NCBI GenBank assembly: GCA_003612335.1
Contig: RAYO01000015.1
Location: 30,556-94,555 of the forward strand
Origin: a bacterium 1xD42-67
Lineage (GTDB): Bacteria; Bacillota; Clostridia; Oscillospirales; Oscillospiraceae
Direction: 5' to 3'
Length of the DNA: 64,000 bases
The position numbers and the translations under genes were made by a program. Shown one piece after another: positions 8,226 through 16,305 of this stretch (positions are counted from its first letter, which is position 1; the number at the start of each line of letters is the position of its first letter). Below the pieces are notes generated by a model. It saw only the letters and a program-made list of their open reading frames with translations. It was not told where the DNA came from and did no database searches.

Positions 8226-8253
8226 ACCATCCTCCGTCCCCCTCATACAATGG
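8226..8253 (+). promoter_or_regulatory. Candidate sporulation (sigma-K/E-like) promoter of dpaAB
   Basis: AC at 8226-8227, 16 bases, then CATACAATGG at 8244-8253. This agrees with the late mother-cell pattern (AC in the -35, CATA-containing -10). B. subtilis spoVFAB is transcribed by sigma-K. The same CACC...CATAnnATGG arrangement precedes the spore amidase gene at 22.9 kb and the collagen-like gene at 63.4 kb, which strengthens the call. Confidence 0.6.
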
Positions 8254-8298
8254 GATAGAGACCCGCCGCCCACGGCCGGCGGTCCTGGAGGTATCATC

Positions 8299-9174
8299 AT
8301 GAAACACGAACTGAACATCTGGGTAGTGGGCGGCGACCTGCGGCAGGCCAAGCTGGCTCAGCTGCTGGCCGAAGACGGCCACACCGTCCACACCTACGCC
8401 TTGGGCGAGTCCCAGGAGCCGGTCCCCAGTCTCACCGCCGAGGTCACGCTGCGCCGGGTGGAAAAGGCGGACTGTGTGATCCTCCCCCTCACAGTGACTG
8501 CGGGGAACGGCCTGCTCAACGCCCCTCTGTCCATCCTGGAGCATCCCCTGGCCCCGATCCTGGACCAGCTGGCCCCCCGCCAGTTCCTCTGCGGGGGACG
8601 GATCGATCAGACGGTCTGCGCGATGGCCAGGGAGCGGGGACTGACGATCCACGACTATTTCGCCCGGGAGGAACTGGCAGTGGCCAACGCTGTCCCCACG
8701 GCAGAGGGGGCCGTCCAGCTGGCGATGGAGCATCTGCCCATCACCATCCACGGCTCCAAGGTCCTGGTGATCGGTTTCGGCCGGGTGGGACGGCTCACCG
8801 CCCAGAGATTCCAGGCCCTGGGGGCCCGGGTGAGCGTGGCCGCCCGCAGATATGACCAGCTGGCCTGGGCCAAAGCCATGGGCCTTGGCGGGGAGCACCT
8901 GGCCCACCTGAAGGGCTGGCTGTGCGGCTACGACCTGATCGTCAATACCGTCCCCGCCCAGGTGCTGGGCCGGGAGGAGCTGGAGGACCTGAAGCCCGAC
9001 TGCCTCATCCTGGATCTGGCGTCCAAACCCGGCGGAGCGGACCTGGGCGCCGCCGGAGAACTGGGGCTCACCGTCATCTGGGCCCTGTCCCTCCCCGGCA
9101 AGGTGGCCCCTGTCACCGCCGGCGCGGCCATCCGGGACACCATTTATAATATGCTGCGGGAGGCCGGGCTCTGA
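8299..9174 (+). CDS. dpaA: Dipicolinate synthase subunit A
   Basis: A 291-residue protein of the family length. Its N-terminal part resembles the SpoVFA-specific domain (WVVGGDLRQAKLAQLLAEDG). The second half is a dehydrogenase-like Rossmann domain with VLVIGFGRVGRL and a following AARRYDQL. With DpaB it converts 4-hydroxy-tetrahydrodipicolinate, an intermediate of lysine synthesis, to dipicolinic acid in the mother cell; dipicolinate then accumulates in the spore core. The ATG at 8299 follows GGAGG at 8287-8291. dpaB follows after about 60 bases, and the upstream promoter motif fits sporulation control. Confidence 0.95.
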   Translation: MKHELNIWVVGGDLRQAKLAQLLAEDGHTVHTYALGESQEPVPSLTAEVTLRRVEKADCVILPLTVTAGNGLLNAPLSILEHPLAPILDQLAPRQFLCGGRIDQTVCAMARERGLTIHDYFAREELAVANAVPTAEGAVQLAMEHLPITIHGSKVLVIGFGRVGRLTAQRFQALGARVSVAARRYDQLAWAKAMGLGGEHLAHLKGWLCGYDLIVNTVPAQVLGREELEDLKPDCLILDLASKPGGADLGAAGELGLTVIWALSLPGKVAPVTAGAAIRDTIYNMLREAGL

Positions 9175-9235
9175 TCAGGAAGACTTTGGGGAAGCTCTGG
9201 CCTCCCCTCCACTAATTTCGGAAAGGATGCTCTCT

Positions 9236-9814
9236 TTGGAAAACAAAACTGTTGGATTTGCGGTATGCGGGTCCTTCTGCACCCACGCCAAGGCCATGGA
9301 GGCCCTGGAGCAGGTGAAGGCCCGCTTCGCCCGGGTGGTACCCATCGTCTCAGAGGTGACGGCGGACACCGACACCCGATTCGGCACGGCCCACGACCTG
9401 ATGCGGGAGATGGAACGGATCTGCGACTGCCGGGTGATCTCCACCATCAAGGGGGCGGAGCCCATCGGCCCCCAGAAGCTGCTGGATCTGCTGATCATCG
9501 CCCCCTGTACAGGGAACACCTTGGGCAAGCTGGCCGCGGGGGTGACCGACACCTGCGTCACCATGGCGGCCAAAGCCCACCTGCGCAACTGCCGCCCCCT
9601 GCTGATCGCCCCCTCCACCAACGACGGCCTGGCCGCTTCCGCCGCCAGCATCGGCGCGCTGCTGCCCCGGAGATACATCTATTTCGTCCCCTTCGGGCAG
9701 GACGATTTTGAAAAGAAGCCCACTTCTCTGGTGGCTGACTTCTCCTTGGTGGCCGACGCCGCCCAGGCCGCTCTGGAGGGCCGGCAGCTCCAGCCCGTCC
9801 TGCTGGGGAACTGA
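9236..9814 (+). CDS. dpaB: Dipicolinate synthase subunit B (flavoprotein family)
   Basis: A flavoprotein-family (HFCD) Rossmann domain of about 192 residues starting KTVGFAVCGSFCTHAKAM. It has the PCTGNTLGKLAAGVTDT and PLLIAPSTNDGLAA motifs typical of SpoVFB. Start choice: the ATG at 9227 directly abuts the purine tract GAAAGGA (9221-9227) and so has no usable spacing. The TTG at 9236 sits 8 bases after it, so TTG is preferred and 9227 is the alternative. It acts with DpaA in dipicolinate synthesis. Confidence 0.93.
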   Translation: MENKTVGFAVCGSFCTHAKAMEALEQVKARFARVVPIVSEVTADTDTRFGTAHDLMREMERICDCRVISTIKGAEPIGPQKLLDLLIIAPCTGNTLGKLAAGVTDTCVTMAAKAHLRNCRPLLIAPSTNDGLAASAASIGALLPRRYIYFVPFGQDDFEKKPTSLVADFSLVADAAQAALEGRQLQPVLLGN

Positions 9815-9860
9815 TGGAAGGTCCCTCCGCCTTCCCCCGACGCCCTCCCACCAGCTCATC

Positions 9861-9896
9861 CGCCGGGGCCGGACAGACATCTGTCCGGCCCCGGCG
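9861..9896. other. Long GC-only hairpin after dpaB
   Basis: A 16-bp perfect stem CGCCGGGGCCGGACAG (9861-9876) / its complement (9881-9896) with a four-base loop ACAT. It lacks the usual T-tract (GTCTGCGG follows). It is positioned as a terminator for dpaAB and separates it from the smc promoter. Confidence 0.7.
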
Positions 9897-9932
9897 GTCT
9901 GCGGGACGGCCCAGATCCAAGCAGCTGGAACC

Positions 9933-9961
9933 TTGCAAAAGGGGCTCTGATGTGGTAAACT
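9933..9961 (+). promoter_or_regulatory. Candidate sigma-A promoter of smc
   Basis: TTGCAA at 9933-9938, a 17-base spacer and TAAACT at 9956-9961, about 55 bases ahead of the smc ATG. Confidence 0.55.
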
Positions 9962-10015
9962 ATGCTATCATAATGCACCGTATCACAGCCGGTCTGATCA
10001 GAATGGAGAAATGGT

Positions 10016-13000
10016 ATGTATCTGCGCGCACTGGAGATCCAGGGCTTCAAGTCCTTCCCCGACAAGACGGTCCTCACCTTCGGCGAGGACATCACCGCCA
10101 TCGTGGGCCCCAACGGGTCGGGCAAGTCCAACATCTCCGACGCCATCCGCTGGGTGATGGGGGAGCAGTCCACCCGGGCCCTCCGGGGGGGCAAGATGGA
10201 GGACGTGATCTTCGGCGGCACTGCCAAGCGCAAGCAGACAGGCTATGCCGAGGTCTCTCTGGTGCTGGACAACACCACCCGCCTCTTTGACATGGAGGAG
10301 AGCGAGGTGATGGTCACCCGGCGGTACTACCGCTCAGGCGAGAGCGAATACTATATCAACCGCCGCTCCGTCCGGCTGAAGGACGTGAACGAACTGTTCA
10401 TGGACACCGGCTTGGGCCGGGAGGGCTACTCCATCATCGGCCAGGGCCGGATCGACGAGATCCTGTCGGTGAAGTCCGCCGACCGCCGGGAGGTCTTCGA
10501 GGAGGCCGCCGGCATCTCCCGCTTCCGCCACCGGAAGGAGGAGGCAGAGCGGAAGCTGGAGCGCACCGACGAGAACCTGGTGCGGATCAACGACAAGATC
10601 TCTGAGCTGGAGCTCCAGGTGGAGCCTTTGCGGGAGCAGAGCGAGAAGGCGAAAAAATTCCTGATCCTCCGGGACGAGCTCCGGGGGCTGGAGATCTCGG
10701 TCTGGCTGGATACCCTGGAGCGGATCCGGGCCAGCAATATCAAGCTGGAGGCCGACTATCAAGAGGCCGTCCGCCGGCGCGAGGAGGTCAAGGAGGCCCA
10801 GGAGCGGGCCTATGCCGCCGCCGAGAAGTTTTCCCAGGCCATGCGGGACAAGGACGTGGAGGCCGACCGCCTGCGCTTTGAGATGCAGGGCCGGCAGGCC
10901 AAAGCCAACGAGCTGGAGTCAGCCATCGCTGTGCTGAGGAGCAGCATCCAGCACAATCTGGAGTCCGCCCGGCGCATCAAGGCCGACCTGGAGCAGCAGG
11001 AGGACCGGGAGGGCTCTCTGTCCCAGCAGATCGGCCAGCGGCAGGCCCGTCTGGCCGAGATCGGATCCCAGCTGGAGGAGGGGCGGGCCGCCCTGACCGC
11101 CAGGAGCCGGGAGGCGGAGGAGGCCGCCCGGTCCGCAGGCACCTTGGCCAAGGAGCTGGAGGAGCTGCGCTCCCAGGCCGACCTGGGCACCGCCGGGGCC
11201 GCCGAAGCTAAGGCCCTGCTCTCCGCCCTGGCCGCCGCCGCCCAGGAGGTGATGGACCGGGACGAGACCGTCCGCCGGGAGGCCAACGAGCTGGCCGGCC
11301 GGCTGGAGGAGGCCCAAAAGGAGGTCCGTTCCTCCAAAAAAGCATACGACAGCGCGGTGGAGGAGCGGGACGCAGTCAGGAACGTGATCCAAGGCTATCA
11401 GCTGCGGATGGATTCCCGGAAAAAGAAGTGGGACCAAGCCAAGGACGCCCAGGTCAGGCTCCAGATGGAGGAGAACGCCCTCACCTCCAGGATCAAACTC
11501 CTCACCGAGATGGAACGGGAACACGAGGGCTACACCAAGGCGGTCAAGCTGGTGATGAACGAGGCCCAGCGGGGCGCCCTCCGCAACATCCACGGCCCGG
11601 TGGCCGACCTGCTGAAGGTCCCCGACCGCTTCACTGTGGCCATCGAGACCGCCCTGGGCGGGGCCATGCAGAACATCGTGGTGGACCGGGAGGAGGACGG
11701 CAAGGCCGTCATCCAGTACCTGAAGCGCCGGGACGGAGGCCGGGCCACCATCCTGCCTCTCACCTCCATCCGCCCGGGCGCCCTCCGGGAGAGGGAGCCG
11801 CTGAGCCGGGAGCCCGGCTTCGTGGGGATCGGGGACCAGCTAATCTCCTTCGACCCCAGATATCAAAACATCTTCTCCAACCTGCTGGGGCGGGTGGCCG
11901 TGATGGAGGATCTGGACGCCGCCATCGCCGCCGCACGAAAGTACGGCTACAAGTTCCGCATCGTCACCCTGGACGGCCAGGTGCTGAACCCCGGCGGGTC
12001 CATGACCGGCGGCTCGGCCAGCCGCAGCGCCGGGATCCTGAGCCGGGCCAACGAGCTGGAGCGGCTGAACAGCCAGCTCTCCGGAATCCGGGCCCAGGTG
12101 TCGGAGACCGCCAAGGCGGTGACCGAGGCGGAGCGGGAATCCACCGCCGCCGCCTACGAGCTGGAGACCGCTCAGGCCCAGCTGCGCCAGTGGGAGGATG
12201 CCATCCTCAAGGCGGAGGGGGAGCTGTCCCACCGCCGGAGCGTCGTCTCCGACCTGGAGCGGCAGGCGGAGGGCCAGCAGGAGGAGCTGGAACAGCTCAA
12301 GGCCCGCGCTGTCCAGATCGAATCGGACACCCAGGGGGCCCGGGCCCGCATCCAGGCCCTGGAGGGGGAGACCGCAGCCCTGAAGAGCGAGGCGGAGGGC
12401 AAGGCCCGGGGCCAGACCGAGATCCAGGAGCGGTCCGCCCGAATCGCCCAGGAGGTATCCGCCCTCACCGCCTCTCAGGCAGCCCTGGAGGCGGAACAGG
12501 AGGCCACCAGATCCGGCCTGCTCGAGCTGGAACGTCTGAAGGAGAACATGGCCGGGGACCGGGACCAGAGCCGGGCCCTCGTGGCCGGCTACGAACAGGA
12601 GAACCTGGGCTTCACCCGGGAGATCAAGGAAAAACATCAGGCGCTGTCCGTTTTGCAGCGGGAGAACCAAGACCGAACCGAGGCCATCTCCCAGCTGAAC
12701 CGGGAGAAGATCGACCTGGAGGGCCAGCGGGTGAAAGCTACCCGAGAGAGCCAGTCTCTCAACGAGGAGCTGCTGCGCACTGAGGGGGAGGTCTCCCGGC
12801 TGGAGCAGCGGAAGGTGTCCGCCTCTATGGAGGAGAAACAGCTGCTGGACAAGCTGTGGGAGAACTATGAGCTCAGCCACGAGGCCGCCCGCCAGCAGCG
12901 GGTGGAGATCGAGTCGGTGCAGAAGGCCAGCCGCCGCATCGCCGAGCTGAAGCGGTCCATCTCCGGACTGGGGAACGTGAACGTGGGCGCCATCGAGGAG

Positions 13001-13588
13001 TTCCAGCGGGTCAACGAGCGGTATACCTACCTCACCGACCAGCGGGACGACGTGGACAAGGCCAAAAGAGAGCTGGAGGGGATCATCACCGCCATCACCG
13101 CCGAGATGAAGGCCATCTTCGCCCGGGAGTTCGCCATCATCAACGAAGCCTTCGGCCAGACCTTCGCAGAGCTCTTCGGCGGCGGCAAGGCCACCCTGGA
13201 GCTGGAAGACCCGGAGGACATCCTCAACTGCGGCATCGAGATCAAGGTCCAGCCCCCGGGAAAAGCTTTGAAGATCATCACCCTCCTGTCCGGGGGCGAG
13301 AAGGCCTTCGTCGCGATCGCCCTGTACTTCGCGATCTTGAAGGTCCGGCCCACCCCCTTCGTGGTCATGGACGAGATCGAAGCCGCCCTGGACGACAACA
13401 ACGTGGTGCGCTTCGCCCGGTATATGCGCAATATGTCGGAAAAGACCCAGTTCATCGTCATCACCCACCGCCGGGGCACCATGGAGGAGGCCGACGTCCT
13501 CTACGGCGTCACTATGCAGGAGCAGGGGATCTCCCGGATGCTCACCATCAACCTGAACGATGTGGAGAAGGAGCTGGATATCCGGTGA
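10016..13588 (+). CDS. smc: Chromosome segregation protein SMC
   Basis: A 1190-residue protein, full length for bacterial SMC. The N-terminal ATPase head has Walker A GPNGSGKSN (about residue 33). Long coiled coils (about 170-500 and 680-1000, rich in E/Q/R/L) flank a hinge (about 510-660, with the GGSMTGGS glycine motif). The C-terminal head has the LSGGEKAFVAIAL signature and Walker B PFVVMDEIEAALDD. The dimer, with ScpA/ScpB (not in this window), organises and separates the chromosome. It is followed by a hairpin-rich repeat, then by a small zinc-ribbon gene and ftsY. Confidence 0.98.
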   Translation: MYLRALEIQGFKSFPDKTVLTFGEDITAIVGPNGSGKSNISDAIRWVMGEQSTRALRGGKMEDVIFGGTAKRKQTGYAEVSLVLDNTTRLFDMEESEVMVTRRYYRSGESEYYINRRSVRLKDVNELFMDTGLGREGYSIIGQGRIDEILSVKSADRREVFEEAAGISRFRHRKEEAERKLERTDENLVRINDKISELELQVEPLREQSEKAKKFLILRDELRGLEISVWLDTLERIRASNIKLEADYQEAVRRREEVKEAQERAYAAAEKFSQAMRDKDVEADRLRFEMQGRQAKANELESAIAVLRSSIQHNLESARRIKADLEQQEDREGSLSQQIGQRQARLAEIGSQLEEGRAALTARSREAEEAARSAGTLAKELEELRSQADLGTAGAAEAKALLSALAAAAQEVMDRDETVRREANELAGRLEEAQKEVRSSKKAYDSAVEERDAVRNVIQGYQLRMDSRKKKWDQAKDAQVRLQMEENALTSRIKLLTEMEREHEGYTKAVKLVMNEAQRGALRNIHGPVADLLKVPDRFTVAIETALGGAMQNIVVDREEDGKAVIQYLKRRDGGRATILPLTSIRPGALREREPLSREPGFVGIGDQLISFDPRYQNIFSNLLGRVAVMEDLDAAIAAARKYGYKFRIVTLDGQVLNPGGSMTGGSASRSAGILSRANELERLNSQLSGIRAQVSETAKAVTEAERESTAAAYELETAQAQLRQWEDAILKAEGELSHRRSVVSDLERQAEGQQEELEQLKARAVQIESDTQGARARIQALEGETAALKSEAEGKARGQTEIQERSARIAQEVSALTASQAALEAEQEATRSGLLELERLKENMAGDRDQSRALVAGYEQENLGFTREIKEKHQALSVLQRENQDRTEAISQLNREKIDLEGQRVKATRESQSLNEELLRTEGEVSRLEQRKVSASMEEKQLLDKLWENYELSHEAARQQRVEIESVQKASRRIAELKRSISGLGNVNVGAIEEFQRVNERYTYLTDQRDDVDKAKRELEGIITAITAEMKAIFAREFAIINEAFGQTFAELFGGGKATLELEDPEDILNCGIEIKVQPPGKALKIITLLSGGEKAFVAIALYFAILKVRPTPFVVMDEIEAALDDNNVVRFARYMRNMSEKTQFIVITHRRGTMEEADVLYGVTMQEQGISRMLTINLNDVEKELDIR

Positions 13589-13607
13589 TCCCCGTCCCGC
13601 CCGCAGC

Positions 13608-13860
13608 GAAAAAGGCCCCTTTTCCCCGCAGGGGGACACGATAGCCGTAAGCGGCAAAGCCGCTAACGGCTATCCAGTGAAAGGGGCTGTCAGCCGCAGG
13701 CTGACTGAGGATCGTATTTCGCCGCAGGTGAAATGTGCAAAGCAAACACAGGTCTGCAAAACCTTGTTTATTTCATATGTTTTGCTACACAAAATGCGAT
13801 CCTCCGTCTGGCCTTCGGCCAGCCACCTCCTTTCCAAAGGAGGCATTTGGCCCTGCGGGG
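13608..13860 (+). repeat. Hairpin-rich dispersed repeat, copy A
   Basis: A non-coding stretch between smc and the zinc-ribbon gene that shares a core with 16355-16451. The core (13707-13804) is bounded by the inverted repeat GAGGATCG / CGATCCTC and includes ATCGTATTTCGCCGCAGG and CCTTGTTTATTTCATATG. Copy A also has a 15-bp stem at about 13642-13675 (GATAGCCGTAAGCGGC and complement) and a right-end hairpin CCTCCTTTCCAAAGGAGG. No ORF is supported. It could be a MITE-like element or a structured RNA. Confidence 0.75.
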
Positions 13861-13883
13861 GACGAAAGATCAGGAGGAAGACC

Positions 13884-14177
13884 GTGAACGAAAACGAGAA
13901 AAAAACAGGCGACTGGAAAACGATCCTGGGCGGCATCGCGCTGATCGCGGTGCTGTTCATCAGCATCAAGATCATATTCTGGGGATTGGATCAGGTCATC
14001 CCCAAGCAGTCGGGCGGGGACGTGCAGAGCAGTCAGAGCGTGTCCGCGAGCGTTCCGCCGGAGGGACAGGAGACCGAGGACGCCCCCAGCTTCTGTGTCC
14101 ACTGCGGCAAGGGGCTGCCGGAGAGCTTCCAGTGGGGGCAGTTCTGCCCGTACTGCGGGGAGAAAAATGAACGATAA
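13884..14177 (+). CDS. Small membrane protein with C-terminal zinc ribbon
   Basis: A 97-residue protein starting at GTG 13884, after AGGAGGAAG (13872-13880). One transmembrane segment (about 17-35, ILGGIALIAVLFISIKIIFW) is followed by a short Ser/Gln-rich linker. A C-terminal zinc ribbon has CVHCGKGLPE and FCPYCGEK, that is two CxxC pairs. Its function is unknown. It sits between smc and ftsY in the same orientation and is probably co-transcribed with ftsY (12 bases apart). Confidence 0.75.
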   Translation: MNENEKKTGDWKTILGGIALIAVLFISIKIIFWGLDQVIPKQSGGDVQSSQSVSASVPPEGQETEDAPSFCVHCGKGLPESFQWGQFCPYCGEKNER

Positions 14178-14189
14178 GGAGCAATACCG

Positions 14190-15059
14190 ATGGGGTTTTT
14201 TGACAAACTGAAAAAGATCAACATTTTCGCAGGCTTCGGCTCGGAGCTGGATGACGACTTCTACGACGATCTGGAGGAGTCCCTGATCCTGGCGGACACC
14301 GGTATGGACGTGACCTTGGAGCTGGTGGAGGAACTGCGCCGCCGGGTGAAGGCGGAGGGAGTGAAGACCATCGAGGGGGCCCGGGAGGTGATGGTCCAGG
14401 TCATCGCCGGTGCCCTCAGCGCCGGGGACCTGTCTCTGGACCTGTCCACCAAGCCCTCAGTGGTGCTGTTCATCGGGGTGAACGGGGTGGGCAAGACCAC
14501 TACCATCGGCAAGATCGGCCGCCAGCTCCGGGCCCAGCGGAAGAAGGTCCTCTTCTGCGCTGCCGACACCTTCCGGGCCGCCGCCGCCGACCAGCTCACC
14601 ATCTGGGCCGACCGGGCGGGGGTGGACATCATCAAGCAGCAGGAGGGGGCCGACCCCGCCGCCGTGGTCTTCGACGCCATGTCCGCCGCCAAGGCCCGCA
14701 GCTCCGACGTGGTCCTGGTGGACACCGCGGGCCGGCTGCACAACAAGCAGAACCTGATGAACGAGCTGAACAAGATCTCCCGGGTCATCGACCGGGAGCT
14801 GCCCGGCTGCGCCCGGGAGACCCTCCTCGTCCTGGACGCCACCACCGGCCAGAACGGCCTCATCCAGGCCAAGCAGTTCAAGGAGGCGGCGGGGATCACC
14901 GGCATCGTCCTCACCAAGCTGGACGGCACCGCCAAGGGGGGCATCGCCATCGCCATCGCCAAGGAGCTGGGAGTGCCCGTGAAATACGCTGGGGTGGGCG
15001 AGGGAATCGACGACCTGCGGCCCTTCGACGCCCAGGAGTTCGCCCAGGCGCTGATCTGA
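14190..15059 (+). CDS. ftsY: Signal recognition particle receptor FtsY
   Basis: A 289-residue protein, a short FtsY lacking the long acidic N-terminal A domain and so reduced to the NG domain, as is common in Firmicutes. SRP GTPase motifs: GVNGVGKTTT (G1), DTFRAAAADQL (G2), VLVDTAGR (G3), TKLDGTAKGG (G4/G5 region). It docks SRP-ribosome complexes at the membrane for co-translational insertion. It is usually next to ffh/ylxM, but neither follows here; a repeat remnant and the rdgB operon come next. Confidence 0.97.
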   Translation: MGFFDKLKKINIFAGFGSELDDDFYDDLEESLILADTGMDVTLELVEELRRRVKAEGVKTIEGAREVMVQVIAGALSAGDLSLDLSTKPSVVLFIGVNGVGKTTTIGKIGRQLRAQRKKVLFCAADTFRAAAADQLTIWADRAGVDIIKQQEGADPAAVVFDAMSAAKARSSDVVLVDTAGRLHNKQNLMNELNKISRVIDRELPGCARETLLVLDATTGQNGLIQAKQFKEAAGITGIVLTKLDGTAKGGIAIAIAKELGVPVKYAGVGEGIDDLRPFDAQEFAQALI

Positions 15060-15085
15060 GGCAGAAAACTCTCGCCCCGCTGTGG

Positions 15086-15117
15086 CAAAAAAGCCTCCTT
15101 TTGAAGCGGTGCCGCAG
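15086..15117 (+). repeat. Degraded end of the dispersed repeat
   Basis: GGCAAAAAAGCCTCCTTTT, then GAAGCGGTGCCGCAG, resembles the left end of copy B at 16310-16336 (AAAAAGCCTCCTTTCGAAAGG, then AGGTGCCTCAG) with several differences and no core behind it. I read it as a decayed or truncated copy. Confidence 0.4.
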
Positions 15118-15144
15118 AAACTCTAAAAATTAATAGAATATCAA

Positions 15145-15172
15145 TAGACAGAAAGAGAAAATATGGTAGAAT
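15145..15172 (+). promoter_or_regulatory. Candidate sigma-A promoter of the rdgB operon
   Basis: TAGACA at 15145-15150, a 16-base A-rich spacer and TAGAAT at 15167-15172. It lies 15 bases before the rdgB start, in an unusually AT-rich patch for this genome. Confidence 0.45.
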
Positions 15173-15187
15173 AAGGGGGAAGCATAT

Positions 15188-15775
15188 ATGAAGCTGGTAT
15201 TGGCCAGCAAGAACGAGAAGAAGCTGGCGGAGATGAACGATATCCTGTCCCACCTGGGGATCGAGGTCTGTTCCGAGGCCGACGCCGGGGTGGACATCGA
15301 GGTGGAGGAGACGGGGACCACCTTCGAAGAGAACTCCCTGCTGAAAGCCAAGGCGGTGATGGAGGCCAGCGGGCTGCCCGCCATCGCTGACGACTCGGGG
15401 CTGTGCGTGGACTGCCTCAACGGGGCTCCGGGGGTGTGGTCCGCCCGGTACGGCGGCGAGGGGCTGGATGACACGGCCCGCTACCGCCTGCTGCTGGAGA
15501 ACATGCGGGGCCAGATGACCCGGGCGGCCAGGTTCGTCAGTGTGATCACATGCTGCTTCCCCAACGGCGACGTACTCTCCGCCAGGGGGGAATGCCCCGG
15601 CACCATCGCCTACGCCCCCATGGGAGAGGGCGGCTTCGGCTACGACCCGGTGTTCTTCGTCCCGGAGCTGAAAAAGACCTTCGCTCAGATGACGGCCGAC
15701 GAGAAGAACGCCATCTCCCACCGGGGCAAGGCACTGGAAGCGTTCAAGGAAAAGCTGGAGGAATATTTGAAATGA
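15188..15775 (+). CDS. rdgB: XTP/dITP diphosphatase (RdgB/HAM1)
   Basis: A 195-residue protein. The N-terminal KLVLASKNEKKLAEM is the HAM1 substrate-binding motif, followed by ADDSGLCVDCLNGAPGVWSARY and GFGYDPVF, all typical. It hydrolyses XTP, ITP and dITP to the monophosphates, keeping deaminated purines out of nucleic acids. It overlaps the next gene by four bases (ATGA), so translation is probably coupled. Confidence 0.96.
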   Translation: MKLVLASKNEKKLAEMNDILSHLGIEVCSEADAGVDIEVEETGTTFEENSLLKAKAVMEASGLPAIADDSGLCVDCLNGAPGVWSARYGGEGLDDTARYRLLLENMRGQMTRAARFVSVITCCFPNGDVLSARGECPGTIAYAPMGEGGFGYDPVFFVPELKKTFAQMTADEKNAISHRGKALEAFKEKLEEYLK

Positions 15776-15978
15776 GGGATACCAGGACCTGCCCCAAATG
15801 CGGCAGCAAGGACGTAGTCGAGGTGCCCGGCGGCCATGATGGCGGCGCGAACTGGTTGCCGGCAGGCTGGGGCACAGTGCCGATCGATCGGTATATCTGC
15901 TGTGCCTGTGGTTTTTGTGAAGAGTGGATCCGGGCAGACAAGCTGACGAAAGTACAAAAATTCTGGAGAGATCGATAA
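15772..15978 (+). CDS. Small zinc-ribbon protein of unknown function
   Basis: A 68-residue protein translated from the ATG at 15772, overlapping the rdgB stop. CPKCGSKD and YICCACGFCEEW give two CxxC-type metal-binding knuckles separated by a Gly/Pro-rich loop. It joins rdgB and yhbY through overlapping start/stop codons on both sides. A role in RNA or nucleotide metabolism is only suggested by these neighbours. Confidence 0.75.
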   Translation: MRDTRTCPKCGSKDVVEVPGGHDGGANWLPAGWGTVPIDRYICCACGFCEEWIRADKLTKVQKFWRDR

Positions 15979-16304
15979 TGGAACTTACAAGCAAACAGCG
16001 GGCCCAACTTCGGGGGCTGGCCAACAGCATCGACACCATCCTGATCGTAGGCAAGAACGGCATCGGGGACGACCTGGTCACACAGGCCAACGAGGCCCTG
16101 GAGGCCCGGGAGCTGATCAAGGGGAAGGTGCTGGAGAACTCCCTCCTCTCCCCCCGGGAGGCGGCGGAGGCCCTGGCCCCCCTCACCCGGAGCGAGGTGG
16201 TCCAGGTGATCGGAACAAAATTCGTGCTGTATCGTCCAAGCCATAAAAAGGACAAAAAGGATAAGATCGTACTGGTGCAGGAGAAGAAACGGCCAAAGGG
16301 CTAA
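15978..16304 (+). CDS. yhbY: YhbY-family (CRM domain) ribosome-associated RNA-binding protein
   Basis: A 108-residue protein. A CRM domain starts LTSKQRAQLRGLANSID and has IVGKNGIGD, the GxxG-like loop, and a VVQVIGTKFVLYRPS strand near the end. It binds pre-50S particles and assists ribosome assembly. The chosen start, ATG at 15978, shares its A with the previous TAA. Its place before nadD is a conserved Firmicute arrangement, here interrupted by a repeat copy. Confidence 0.93.
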   Translation: MELTSKQRAQLRGLANSIDTILIVGKNGIGDDLVTQANEALEARELIKGKVLENSLLSPREAAEALAPLTRSEVVQVIGTKFVLYRPSHKKDKKDKIVLVQEKKRPKG

Positions 16305-16305
16305 G

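Noticed and set aside
6199..9174. A 991-residue plus-strand frame ending at the dpaA stop
   Set aside because: Its first two thirds run antisense or out of frame through rnc and the SLH-transglutaminase gene; only the dpaA part from 8299 has family similarity and a ribosome-binding site.
11840..13657. A long minus-strand frame opposite smc
   Set aside because: It is a GC-rich antisense shadow with biased Leu/Gly/Val composition and no ribosome-binding site; smc is unambiguous on the other strand.
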